DNA of 64,000 bases from assembly GCF_963678635.1 (NCBI RefSeq), contig NC_087066.1, positions 67,963,477 to 68,027,476 of the forward strand, in the 5' to 3' direction. The DNA comes from Symsagittifera roscoffensis. Its lineage: Eukaryota > Xenacoelomorpha > Acoela > Convolutidae. The notes below the pieces were generated by a model. That model was not told where the DNA came from. It ran no database searches and worked only from the letters and a program-made list of their open reading frames with translations. A program made the translations under genes and the position numbers. Each line of letters starts with the position of its first letter. The first letter of the stretch is position 1. Of the stretch, positions 50,670 through 61,091 are shown one piece after another.

Positions 50670-52600
50670 GTTAACTCGGCAAAAACTGTGCCGAAAGTTG
50701 AGAATATTTGAAAATCTTGTTCTGATTGCAAAACCGAGAAGAAAATTTGCAGAGTTAACTGTTTGTTCAGAAAAACGGGGGCTTTCAACAGTGCCGAAGT
50801 ACAACAGTGCTGAAACTGAAAATGTGTGCAACAGGGGGGCTAGGAAATTAGATGTCAAGCAAATTAGATGTCTCCAATAAAACGGAATTAAGCCATTAAT
50901 TTTTTTTGCAAAACTAGCATTTTGGGCGAAAAGCAAAGGACTAACAAAGTTTATTGCTTGAAACAAACTTTCACTAAGACAAAAAGAGTTTATAATCCCT
51001 TTGCAGATCAAAATATATATTTTTTACAAATGTGTTATAAAACGTTAATTCAAATTTTATAAAAAAAAAATTTTTGACATGCTTAAATTATACAATTGCA
51101 ACATTGTGAAAAACTGATTTGCATTTAGAAATTTCAAACGAAAGTTAAGTGTAGTCAGGGAAAGTTACATTTGGTCAGTAAACTAATTTCACACACATTA
51201 AAAATACAATTACGTATAATTTGCCATATATTTTTTTATTTTTTCATCGACGTCTAAGTTCAATTTTTTGGTTTTGTCTAATTTGCGTTTCGTATAATTT
51301 CCTAGTCCCCGTTCAACAGTACCGAAAGTTGAGGATATTTGAAAATCTTGAGTTCTGTGTGCAAATTGTTGACAATTTGTTTGGGAAATTAGACAATAAG
51401 CAAAGTAGACGGATGTTATAAAAAAGAAATTAGACGGAAATTTTTTCTTGCGAATCTGGCATTTTAGACGTCACTGCTACAAAAAGGACAGTGTCATCAA
51501 TATTTTTTCTACACAATCAAGTTTCGCAGATACAAAAAGAACAAAATATGACAAAACCTATCAAAAAAATTAATGTAAATGAACATAAAATGCTGAATCC
51601 GAATATTACATAAGGGAGTTTTGAAATGAATAAATCATGCATAAATGACATGTAAAATTTGCGTTCATTTAAACAAATTTCGGCAAATAATGCCTATATT
51701 GTTCCAATAAATGTCCAAACTGATAATATTCTCCTCACTATTGTTTTTCAATCGCTGGATTTTGGCGGTGAGTAAACGCCACTTTTTTCTGCGGAGGTGG
51801 CGTTGAAATTTTTGAGCCTTATTTTTTGTGATTTTCTGTTTTTTCATTTCTTCCACAATTACTCATAAAGATAGGTGGTTTCTTCCATTTTTGTGTTCCA
51901 GGAAGCATGCCATGATTCGCAGGCATTTGTTGTTTGGAGATTTTGTGATCTATCAAAACTTTCCACTAAAATTCCAATTTTTTGGATCCAAGTTTTTTCG
52001 ACATAACATTCTCTTAACATTTTTTGGTCGTATTTTTGCGCATTTTTTCAATATTGCCGTAACAAAACAAATACCAAGTAAAATATTTTAGATGTTATTT
52101 ACAAACGGCATGTGATTCCTCTCAATTGATCAGTCACGTTGAATGGGCGATCTTTAGACGGCAATTGACACTTCTGCCACAGCTCGCAGGTATTTCAATA
52201 GGCATTACGAGTTCAAACTGTTTTGTCGTAAGGCACGACGTTGGGCGCGGTGCTAGGGATTTTAGCAGACCGGTTTTTTAGCTGACAGGTTTTTTAGCAG
52301 ACACAGAACAATTATAAAGTCAATCAATCATCCATCACTTTATTACAGGGCCTAGGAAATTTGACGATAAGCAAATAAGACGGATGCTACAAAAACGAAA
52401 TTAGACGAAGTTGTTTTTTTACAGATCTGGCAGTTTAGAACAAAAAGCTATGAAAAGGAAAGGGTCAATAAAATTTTTTCTGAAGAGTCAAAATTCACAA
52501 ATACAAAAAGAACATAAAATGACAATACCTATCAAAACAATTACTTTAAACGAACATAAAATGTCAAATCCGAATATTGAGTTAGGTCCGATGTGGTTAA
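50670..52600 (+). repeat. Three copies of a ~300-bp dispersed repeat
   Basis: Copies lie at about 50,670-51,010 (partial), 51,310-51,640 and 52,340-52,600 (5' truncated). Shared landmarks are CCGAAAGTTGAGAATATTTG (first two), GGAAATTAGACAATAAGCAAA-type sequence, GACGGATGCTACAAAAACGA, TCTGGCA followed by TTTAGA, ATACAAAAAGAACA, ATGACAA(T/A)ACCTATCAAAA and GAACATAAAATG. No terminal inverted repeats or coding capacity were seen. The ends are not well defined. Confidence 0.65.
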
Positions 52601-54480
52601 CTCATAGAGTAATTTCGGATAAGGTACACCGTCTGCTCGTCACGCTATCTTATTTTCGGCCGGATAGATTCGTGCAACTTCTTAGTCTAATACCGATCCT
52701 AATCTTACTCTTATACTTTCTAGTCTCAGGGTGTTTAACTAGTCTCTGCTAGGCTCAATAGATCTAGGGTATACTGGTTTTGTTGCGGCTGCTGAAGTTC
52801 TCTTGGAGAGACAACTAATTTCTAAGTTAAATTCAAATCTCTCTGGTGCTGAAACTACAAGTAATTTCAGCACTTACAAATAAGTGGGTTGTTAGTTAGA
52901 TGGATCATGATTGGTTAATATTAAATACTTTACAGTGGTAAAATATCTAATTTATCCAATCATAAATTATAGTTTAGATCAGGTTCCACCCATCCGGGTT
53001 TTACAGAGTTTTTTAGAATTATCTTTCTGCAATTCAAAGGATGGATGATGAACGTTGGTATTTGACGAACATCGTATTCTTGTCCGGTTCCTATTGTTAG
53101 AGAAGTTCCAGGACGCTGGAGTTAGGGGCATCAATCGTTGTGTCTTCTTGTGACAACGAATGTGTTTCCCAACGAAATCAATCTGATTTCAAAATGGTTT
53201 GCTATGACGGGTTTTTCTGTTTTATGTAGAGAACTTCTTTTGTGTTCGACCTCGTCTGGGAATGGCGTGGGGATTGTGCGTGGAGGGGATGCCTTGTAAC
53301 TCGGATCTGTACGTATACTTGAACATCGAGGTGGTCATTGGTCTAGTTCAATGAAGTCCTTTTCTGCGAAGTCAAGTCGTACTCTAAATCCTTTGAGTTG
53401 TGATTGTGGACGGCATATCGGTTGTGGTTAGCCATTCTTGCTCGAGTGTAGTGGGGTCATTTTGTCTTTGGATGTTCGTCTTTGTTGTTGTGTGCTGATC
53501 TATATACTGCAAGGTATGATTTACATTTTATAAAATTTTTTAGTTCAGTTTTTTAATTATGAATTTAGTTAGTTGTTTTCACAAAAGCATTTTGTTTTAG
53601 TTCGGTTATTTTGAAGAGTTACTCACCCTTGAGTACCTCTTTTTAAAAATAGAAGTGTGGTCACAAAGCGTGGATGTAGCGCGGTGGGTTAGGCCGGCTA
53701 TAGAGCATGCTCAGGACGTCCTCTCTGGTGGGTTAGGCCAGGAGTGGGAGTATGATTTCGTGCGGTTTCTTTGAGAGGTCCTGTTATGTGATAACGTTTT
53801 ATGTTGGGTTTGTGTTGGTCTTTTTTATGTTCCTTTGGTTGTGTCCTTTTTTCAAAAATCAAATTGTTTTTGTTATGGGTTTGTCTTTCGACTTTTTTGT
53901 GTTTTATTATTTCTTTCTTAGACTTTATAATAGTCTTCAAAAGAATAAATTATCCAGTTTTAAACTGGGTTAATCCGGTTTGGGTACCGTTGGTTTTCTT
54001 TTCTTAGTCATGCTGTTATTTTATGATTTGTGGTGTTTAGTAAGCTGCGTTGGTTAGTTTGGTTTAGTATATAATTCCTTTCCAACCGGGTTAAAGGAAA
54101 GTTTGAAACTTGTTATCGTGTGTTAGAGTTGTTGAGTGTGAAAACTTGAAACTGAAATTCATTATTTAAACAATTCTTCGTGGGCGAGCTGTGCGAGTTT
54201 GGATAGAATTCCTGTGCGAATGAATGAAAATATCAAAAGGTTAGTACTGCATTTTCATTTTATCAATTTATTACATAGAATTTCAATTTTACTGCTAGTT
54301 TTTCTGGGGGAAATTTAAAGTTATAAATTTTCATCACATTTAAATTTACTGCTTTATGGGGGAATAATTTATAAATTAATTTACTACATTTGATATAAAT
54401 TTTATCAGATTATCTTGTGGAAAATATTAATGAAGTTTAGAATAATTTTAACAAGTTTTTATTTTTTATTTTTTTTTTCT
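52601..54480. other. Unassigned region right of the env-bearing element
   Basis: No convincing gene. A 13-bp direct repeat GGTGGGTTAGGCC occurs at about 53,683 and 53,727, next to an A-box-like TAGCGCGGTGGGTTAGG without a B box. Plus-strand splice-like signals occur at about 54,240 (AAAAG|GTTAGT) and about 54,490 (TTTTTTGCAG|ATG). The 3' LTR of the element on the right would be expected here, but no repeat partner is in the window. Confidence 0.4.
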
Positions 54481-54597
54481 GTTTTTTGCAGATGATCGTG
54501 GTATGAAGACTAAAAATCTAAAAGAAACATGAGTAAAGAATGGTTAGTATTAATTTAAATTTATTAGTTAAGAATATTTGTAAATTATACTTACCTG

Positions 54598-56397
54598 TTA
54601 ATCGTCTGGGAAAAAACCGTGGGGGAAGATGTCGTGTATCATGTCTGAATTTGTTAGTAATTTTGCTAGTATGCGAATGATGTTTTTAGTTTGGAGCAGT
54701 GGCCAAAGCAATTGAAGTGCTTTAATAGTTTTTAGTTCTTCGGTGCCTACTGCAAACTTATAAGGTGTGTTTTGAATGAGATTATATATTTTGTGATTGT
54801 ATTTAGTATTGTGAATAAATTCTAATATAGGGATTTCTATAGGTTGGATAAATTCATGTGGGATAAGGAAGGCTCTGGATTCTTCGGCATTAAAGGTCTT
54901 CGTGATGGGACAAAATATATACATTTGTGTTATTGGGTCATAATTGCGGAGGATACCGTGGAGGTTAGTATCTTTGATGCAATAGGTGAAATTTAGAAAA
55001 AATGGTGAAGTGTACTTCGAGTTAAGAAACTGAAAACGATGGTGTGGTTGTCTTGATGGAGTATGTAGATCAAAATGATTTTGTATGAAGCGATAGTATG
55101 TATATGTGTGAGTTTGTTTAGTGCGTAACATAATGTCGTGTGAACAGTGCAAATCGCGTTCATGTGGTGCAAGGAAGTGAAAGGTTAGTGAAAATAATTG
55201 AAATTTTTCTTTAAATTTTTCGTGAGCTTGCATATCAATTAGTGCTTCAGAAATGATGTGATCATATTTTCTATCAAAAATATTGAGTGTGAATATATAT
55301 GATGTTTTGATGAAGAATTTTTCTGTTAGTTGTGGGTTAGCGAAGCGGTCGTTATCTAAAAATTGGTCTTGATTAGTTCGGATGATATTATGGTCGTAAT
55401 ATTCTATTGTAAATTCGTTAGCTCGGGGTGCAGTGAATGTTTTTAGTGATTTTTTATATCCTATATAAGTAAATTGCCTATGTGTTAGTGGTGTGGTGAG
55501 TCGATACAGCATATCTTTATTCTTTTCTATATCGTTATGAGTATTAGATAATGGCAGGCAAAGGGGATTAGTAAAATGGTAATATGTTGTCCGATGAAGT
55601 GTAGGCATTAAAACATGTTCATCTACAAAACTACGTGTGTCGTTAGGTGTGTTTAAAGTATATTGTGGGAATGAAGGTAAGGTGATTGCTAGAAAATCTT
55701 TCGTGTTGGTGTGGTGTGGATGATTAATATACTCGCAGGCTGTTCCTGGTTTGGTCGGGAATGGATGGTTTGGGAATTTTCTTTTGAAAGTGCGATAAGC
55801 TCGGTGATTGCTATTTGATGATTCGGTGGATGTGGATGATTGTGCTAACGATGCAGTATAGGCTGAGGAGGGTGTAGGGGTAGGTGGGTTTGAGGATTCT
55901 ATTGTGGATGAAATTTGATTTATAGTGAGCGTGTTAGGGTGTATTAGCTGTTGTTGTAGGGTGATAAAATTATCGAGTTCTTGGGAGATTTGGGGAGTAT
56001 CGGGAGAATTAGATGATCGGTCGGAAAGAAATGGAGAATAGGTTGGGGTTACTTGTGAAGCATAAGAGGAAGAAGAAACGGACGGGAGTGGATTATTGAG
56101 TGGGATCGGTTGAAAAGGGGGCTTTGAAAAAACTGAGGAGTTGGTTTGAAAATTATTGGATGGAGATGGTTCGGAGTCTGCAAATTCGTCAGGGGTTTCT
56201 ATATTAGGGTTATTAAGTTGTGAAATGGAGTATAAAACTGAAATATCTGAATTAGTATTCGAATTCATGCTTGATGTTATATTAATAGTTGGAAAATCGG
56301 GTGGCGGGAAAGCAAAAAGTGGGAGTATTCTGATTGGAGTGTTGAGGTTGGTTGGATGGGAATTTGAGCGGTGTAGGGATCCAAGTTGTCGGCTCAT
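54598..56397 (-). CDS. 599-codon ORF downstream of env, function unknown
   Basis: Residues about 1-215 are low complexity (Ser, Pro, Asn, Thr) and likely disordered. Residues about 215-599 are compact, rich in aromatic residues, His and Thr (YRTFKRKFPNHPFP, HVLMPTLHRTTYYHF, NIFDRKYDHIISEALIDMQ, SLTFHFLAPHERDLHCSHD, TKTFNAEESRAFLIPHEF). I recognise no family. There is no signal peptide or membrane segment. It is the only long intact frame of the element, and it is separate from env. On the minus strand its stop is followed at once by a strong splice donor CAG|GTAAGT (54,597-54,589). It could be a late accessory or Gag-like product made from a spliced RNA. Confidence 0.6.
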   Translation of the reverse strand: MSRQLGSLHRSNSHPTNLNTPIRILPLFAFPPPDFPTINITSSMNSNTNSDISVLYSISQLNNPNIETPDEFADSEPSPSNNFQTNSSVFSKPPFQPIPLNNPLPSVSSSSYASQVTPTYSPFLSDRSSNSPDTPQISQELDNFITLQQQLIHPNTLTINQISSTIESSNPPTPTPSSAYTASLAQSSTSTESSNSNHRAYRTFKRKFPNHPFPTKPGTACEYINHPHHTNTKDFLAITLPSFPQYTLNTPNDTRSFVDEHVLMPTLHRTTYYHFTNPLCLPLSNTHNDIEKNKDMLYRLTTPLTHRQFTYIGYKKSLKTFTAPRANEFTIEYYDHNIIRTNQDQFLDNDRFANPQLTEKFFIKTSYIFTLNIFDRKYDHIISEALIDMQAHEKFKEKFQLFSLTFHFLAPHERDLHCSHDIMLRTKQTHTYTYYRFIQNHFDLHTPSRQPHHRFQFLNSKYTSPFFLNFTYCIKDTNLHGILRNYDPITQMYIFCPITKTFNAEESRAFLIPHEFIQPIEIPILEFIHNTKYNHKIYNLIQNTPYKFAVGTEELKTIKALQLLWPLLQTKNIIRILAKLLTNSDMIHDIFPHGFFPDD

Positions 56398-56539
56398 CGT
56401 GGGCTAAAAAAATTATTATTTTGAGACTGAAAAGCGGTGGTATGGGGTTGTTCTATAATTTGTTCATATGTATTATCATCTTGTGAATGATGTGTCATTA
56501 TATGTTGTATGGAACTTTGCGATATGTTTAGTCTAAAAT

Positions 56540-57002
56540 TTGGGTTGTGTTATTGCTAGGTTTCGGAAATTACGTGGGACTAAGGATAATGGATGGTTAT
56601 GTGGTAGGGGTGGCAACTGTGGTGCTGTAGGCGTTACTTCTATGTTGTTATGTTCTTTGTTGTATGTGTTCTGTTTTGTCGCTATTTTTGTATTATATTC
56701 TTTGATTTGTGCGTCTAGAAGAATTTTGTTAATTGATGATGAAAAAATTCCAAAAAATCCTGCAAATAGTATGCGTGCTACACTTGCTTGTCTATTTACT
56801 TGTGTGTGTATAGCGCATGTGTTATAGATTCCTTTTTAAAGTGAAAAAAGAAATCCTATAAAGTTAAGCATTGCGTATAGGATAGTTAATTTTTCTAAGA
56901 TGTAATAGGGCCATCCTAGAAAATCGAGAATTTCATTTTTTAGTGTAACAAAGCTAAAAATATTTATAAATGAAATATCTTGTGGTCTGTATTTTTCACC
57001 GT
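56540..57002 (-). pseudogene. Env C-terminal remnant with membrane-segment-like stretch
   Basis: Beyond the stop at 57,003 coding-like sequence continues in other frames, with hydrophobic stretches (ISFINIFSFV; ARILFAGFFGIFSS) followed by a polar, Pro-rich tail. These could be the membrane-proximal region, membrane anchor and cytoplasmic tail of the envelope protein. At least one stop and one frame change lie inside. No intact frame exists. Confidence 0.45.
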
Positions 57003-57761
57003 TTAGATATATATAGTCTTTTTAATGTCTTTAAAATATCCGCTATAATCTTGTGTATAGATATCTGCAAATCCTGCGGTTTCGGCAAGTTTGCGTAAGT
57101 TTTGGTCAATTGATTGTCTTTGTATAGTGTCCATTTGTGTTAATAATTCCTGGAATTGTTGTGTTCTAATGTGGTGTTGGATATCGGATTTTGAATATAT
57201 TCCAATTGATTGTGAATCAATATTTGGGTTACGAGCAATAGCTCTGATGCTTTCGGGTGAAAATTTTTTGAGTGATTGCATTAACGTGGGGTATGGGGTA
57301 AGAAGATAATATTTATCTTCATCAGGGTTCAATTGTACTACATTGTGGCTATTTTCTGATCCACATGGGACTGCGGTATCCCAAAAATATGTTCGTCTTG
57401 AAAGTGTGTCAACAAAATGTACTTTATTTTTATAAAAGATAGGGATTCTTTTATAGCATCTTTTATCTTCAAAAACATATAGTGGTGACACTTTTTTGGT
57501 ACAAGTATAAAACCATAAAATGTTTCCTTCGTAGTCTAGAAAATTTGATCTATTTGCTGATAGTAAATATCCTGCGTAGGGTATTTTTAACACTGTTAGT
57601 GCAAGTGATTGTAAGATTTGTGTCCTTTCTAATTCGCATAATTGGTGAAGTGTTTCTAATTCGGAGAGTGACATTTCTTGAAAAATTCGACTAATCGTGT
57701 AGTCTAACTTCATATCTAAGTGGATATCATAGTGGATATTAACAAAATAAGAATTATTCAT
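57003..57761 (-). pseudogene. Env fragment, central to C-terminal part
   Basis: The 252-codon frame includes WFYTC, CYKRIPI, VHFVDTLSRRTYF, PC, YLLTPYPTLM and GIYSKSDIQHHIRTQ. The arrangement (Cys pair around IPI, a VD..SRR turn, then GIYS and a helical stalk) resembles the glycoproteins of chuvirus-like mononegaviruses and the related env genes captured by arthropod and other invertebrate retroelements. This is from pattern memory, not a search. Membrane fusion is the expected role of that family. The fragment is separated from its N-terminal part by frame breaks and is not functional as it stands. Confidence 0.55.
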
Positions 57762-57897
57762 TAGTGATAGTTCTTGTAAACGTGTGCTTCTAGTGTCATG
57801 TGGCTTTAGATGTCCACCAGGTTGACCATTACTTTTTTGAAAGTTAACTGGTATATATGATGTTCCTTCGTGTAGAGGATGACCTGTGGCATAAGGG

Positions 57898-58143
57898 TCA
57901 ATTTTTTTTTCCAGTGGTCATGCCGAAACCTTTTTTGTATTCAACTAGTATTTCAGAATATTGTGTTTTATGAAGTGGGTTTCTGTATTTGCATGCGATT
58001 TCTGTTTCTTGATATATTTGAAAACGTGTTAATTTATTTTCTATATTATGGATATTTCGAAAATCAGTACTTTGTTTTCGTGATGGATGGACTTGTTCAT
58101 ATGGAATTGATTGTATAAAATATTTTTCGTGAAATTTTATCAT
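57898..58143 (-). pseudogene. Env fragment, middle part
   Basis: An 81-codon frame (MIKFHEKYFIQSIPYEQVH at its start) lies between the N-terminal and central env fragments, in a different frame from the former. Coding-like sequence also continues in yet another frame from 57,897 to 57,762. It is assigned to env only by position. Confidence 0.45.
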
Positions 58144-58160
58144 TCGAGCGTGTATTTTTG

Positions 58161-58952
58161 CTACTTAGGATCACAATAACCTTGATCGTTTTTACAAGGT
58201 AGTCTAATTCCTTGATAGATCATTGTGTTGTCAGATAAATCTCGTGTGAATTGTATTTTTTCGAGTTGTATTTTCCAATCGAAAAACATGATTTCTTGAT
58301 ATCCTTTATTTTTTGTGTCTGCTTTGCAGTTTGATGGATTATTTATACCAATGTGTGGTATCCAGTGCTTATTTTGTATGTCATAAGTTAATCTTCCGTG
58401 TGCGCCGTTGTATGGGTATTTTTCATCTAGTTTTAAATGTCCTTGATATCTTTCAAGTTCTGCTTGATGTACAGAATCGGCAAAGACTTGAAAATATACT
58501 ATTTTTCTGTCGGTGTTTTTATTTCTTGTGATGTTTAATCTGAGTAGCTCGTTTTTACAATCATCGGGGTTTAGATGTAGAAGTCGTTCTATATTACTTT
58601 GGTAGAATGATTCGTGGTCAAGTCGGTTTTTATTTCCGTTTGAAACTTGTGAACAATGTACTTTCTTTTCGGAAAATGTTGCTGTAAATTTATATCCTAG
58701 GACTGTTGTTGCTCGGGCTTTTGAATATAGTTTCGCTATTACATTTGTAGTTTCTATAGCTTGTGGTTCCGTTTCGCATTGTGATACTTGATTTACTGCA
58801 TATTTGTGTAGTGTTTTTTGTTCATTTTCTTCACAATCGTAATGTGTTACTAATAAGTCTTGGGGTCCTGTGCGGGGAGAAGGATTTATGTTCTGATCGG
58901 AGATTATTAGAAAAAGCAGTTGGAGAAATATCAATATTTTTAGAATATACAT
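58161..58952 (-). pseudogene. Env fragment, N-terminal part with signal peptide
   Basis: The 263-codon frame begins with a clear signal peptide (MYILKILIFLQLLFLIISDQ) and has spaced cysteines (HYDCEEN, VSQCETEP, KVHCSQVS, PDDCKNEL, SNCKAD, LPCKNDQGYC). The ATG overlaps the end of the preceding Pro/Ser-rich frame by a few bases, as retroviral env genes often overlap their upstream ORF. The frame stops at TAG 58,161-58,163. Cysteine layout and context support a surface glycoprotein N-terminus. It is expected at the ER and cell surface if it were expressed. Confidence 0.6.
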
Positions 58953-60083
58953 GTGTATGATAATCCTGAGTACGGATTATAAAATGTGATGTAACCAATT
59001 GTCTTTTTGGTATATCTGTCGTATTTATATATTACTTCAGTTGTTATAAATGGTGGTGGTAGCGATTGAGCTGTTATATTTGGTGGGTTTAATGGGTAAG
59101 GATGTTGAGCAATGTTGTTTAGTTTAACCGTGATTTCAAATTTTAATTGTAGACTATTTTGTTGGAGTATTTGGATGTTATGGTCACGAATGTCTTCGTG
59201 GATATCTTGTCTATACTGTAGTCTATGGAGTGCCCAGTTGTGGAGTCGGTTACTTTCCGGGTGTTGTCCAAATAATGGTGGAGGTGCTGTGAACGTGTTC
59301 CAATCTAATCTTAAAGGGATATTTGTTGATGATTGTTCTCGATATCTAGCGTCGAGGTTATTTGGAAAATTTAGGGGGAAAGGCGTCGGTGAAATCTGGC
59401 TTATTGATGCTGTTGACGGTAGTGATAATGTTTCTGGTAGTGATGATGATGTTGTTGTATCCGTAGAAATATCTATTGGGTCATTTATTAAATTTGGTTC
59501 ACCTTTTGTGAATGATTGTGTTGTCCAATATGGTAGTCGTGATGTTTGGTTTGGGGGGATAAAGGGATTTTTCTCGTATTTGTTCAGATGTTGGTGTTGA
59601 ACCTAAGTAATCTGAGGGTATACTTGAGGTGCTACGTTGTGAAAGAAGTGTAGGGGTTTCCGGTAATATGCTAATTGGGTTTTCTGGAGTACTTGGTCAT
59701 GGGGATTGGGGTATATCAAAATGAACTCGGGGGGTTTGAAAATTTCTATTTCGTCGTGGATGTATAATTTGTCTATTTATTTCAACTGTATTTTGGTTTT
59801 GACTAATATTTCTTATTCTACTTAATTCTTGTGGTAGTGTTGGGTACAAGTTATATGTTGGTTCACTTAGAGGTGCCTGTCGCTGAACTGGTTCTAATGG
59901 TTCAGATAAGCGAGCGTGTCGTTCTTCAAAAGTATATGGGTTATCTTGGAAAAAAATTCGTGTAGATGTTTGGTGGTTTTGGGTAGTTGTAGGTATTGTC
60001 GGGTTTTCTTGGGATGTTGTCGGTGAAGACTGAATGTGTGATTGTTGGTTAGCAATTTTTGAGGGTTTTTTGATTGATTTCTT
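58940..60083 (-). pseudogene. Pro/Ser/Thr-rich frame between integrase and env
   Basis: Minus-strand frames encode a disordered, Pro/Ser/Thr/Gln-rich region (PTTSQENPTIPTTTQNH, EPLEPVQRQAPLSEP, STPENPISILPETP) and then a more compact part (PLRLDWNTF, WALHRLQYRQDIHEDIRD, GYITFYNPYSGLSYTC). A TGA interrupts the first part (about 59,700) and a frame change near 59,600-59,480 joins the two. There is no convincing ATG in the second part. It starts just after the stop of the 62-codon membrane ORF, in the same frame, and its end overlaps the env start. It could be an accessory protein or a displaced Gag. Confidence 0.45.
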
Positions 60084-60272
60084 TTAGTGAAAAAATTTAT
60101 GTTTACTGTAGTATTCTTCAAGAAAAAGAATTAAAAGGATTGTTGCTAAGGCGAATGCTATGATTGCCTTCTTTATACATTTGCATATTGTCAATATTAG
60201 GGATGATAAAAATGTTATAAAAATTACAAATAGTAAAAAAATATCTGTTCTACTAAAAATGGTTCGTATCAT
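60084..60272 (-). CDS. Small two-helix membrane ORF
   Basis: Sixty-two codons from ATG (MIRTIF) encode two hydrophobic segments (DIFLLFVIFITFLSSLILTI and IIAFALATILLILFL) flanking a KCIKK loop. It lies between integrase and the Pro/Ser-rich frame, in frame with the latter but separated by TAA. It may be a viroporin-like accessory protein, an upstream leader for env expression, or chance in T-rich DNA. Confidence 0.35.
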   Translation of the reverse strand: MIRTIFSRTDIFLLFVIFITFLSSLILTICKCIKKAIIAFALATILLILFLEEYYSKHKFFH

Positions 60273-61091
60273 TTAAATAAATTTTGGGTTTTCGTACCTG
60301 TGAATATAGTCAATGACTTGGGAAAGTTGGAGATATATTTCAAATAGGGAGTAGAAAATTTAAAAAATATTGCAAAAAATGATTAAAATTATTATAAAAG
60401 CTTCAAAAGTATCAAAGAGAAATATGTTTTAAAGTTTAAGTATTGTTAAAAAATTGAAAAGGTTGAAAATTGTGTTGACTGATCGAGAGATGAGCATTTA
60501 AGAAATGGCTTCTTGGTCGAATATTTTTTAATGTTTGGGGCAATTTTCCAGTGTGGTCGAATTATTTATTGATTTTTTGACAAGTGGGTTGAGTTTTTGT
60601 GAAAAGTTGTTTGGGGCGAATTTTATGGTGTTCGGGAGGTCTTCTTTTACTTTATTTTTATTTGTCGGGTGATCTGGGGTATTTTTGAGATTTTTGTACT
60701 TCAGGCTAAATTTATATGGTCGTATTTTCACTTTAGGCTAATTTAACATTTTTGTTTGGGGGGTTTTTGAGGTCTGAGTTGGGAAAATATTGTTGATCTT
60801 TGCGTTATTTGATAAGGGAGGGTTATGATATTGTGGTGGTATTTATTTTAGTTGTCAAGTTTGAGTGGTTTGCTTATTTTTGACCTGGAGGTTGTAAAGT
60901 TATAGTTATAGATATGCCTGGAGTTTAATATTTGTCGTCTAATTGGTTTGTGCTAGAGTTATAGAAGGTGACGGATTGAATGAATCCTATTGGCTAATTT
61001 TGAACTAGAATCTCTGCGTGTTTGCAGCATGTTATTTTGAAAAATGAAAGTTCAAAATGTTTCAGAGGTGTAAATATTATTAATTTTAAAA
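60273..61091 (-). other. Non-coding stretch between integrase and accessory ORFs
   Basis: AT-rich with no conserved frame. A 67-codon Lys/Asn-rich frame at 60,731-60,528 is low in complexity and not supported. The spacer could hold a splice acceptor and leader for the downstream genes. Confidence 0.4.

Noticed and set aside
53660-53760. A second tRNA-derived SINE (A-box-like TAGCGCGGTGGGTTAGG).
   Set aside because: No B box at the required distance.
59112-59600. A 162-codon plus-strand frame.
   Set aside because: It is the complement of the Pro/Ser-rich minus-strand frame, whose composition and position fit the element much better.
20723-59720. In-frame TGA at several places (B|C, before the macro domain, ORF E plus copy, Pro-rich frame) as a sign of TGA reassignment or selenocysteine.
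   Set aside because: TAA and TAG also interrupt equivalent frames, frame shifts accompany them, and the homologous copy has different sense codons at some sites. Decay explains them.
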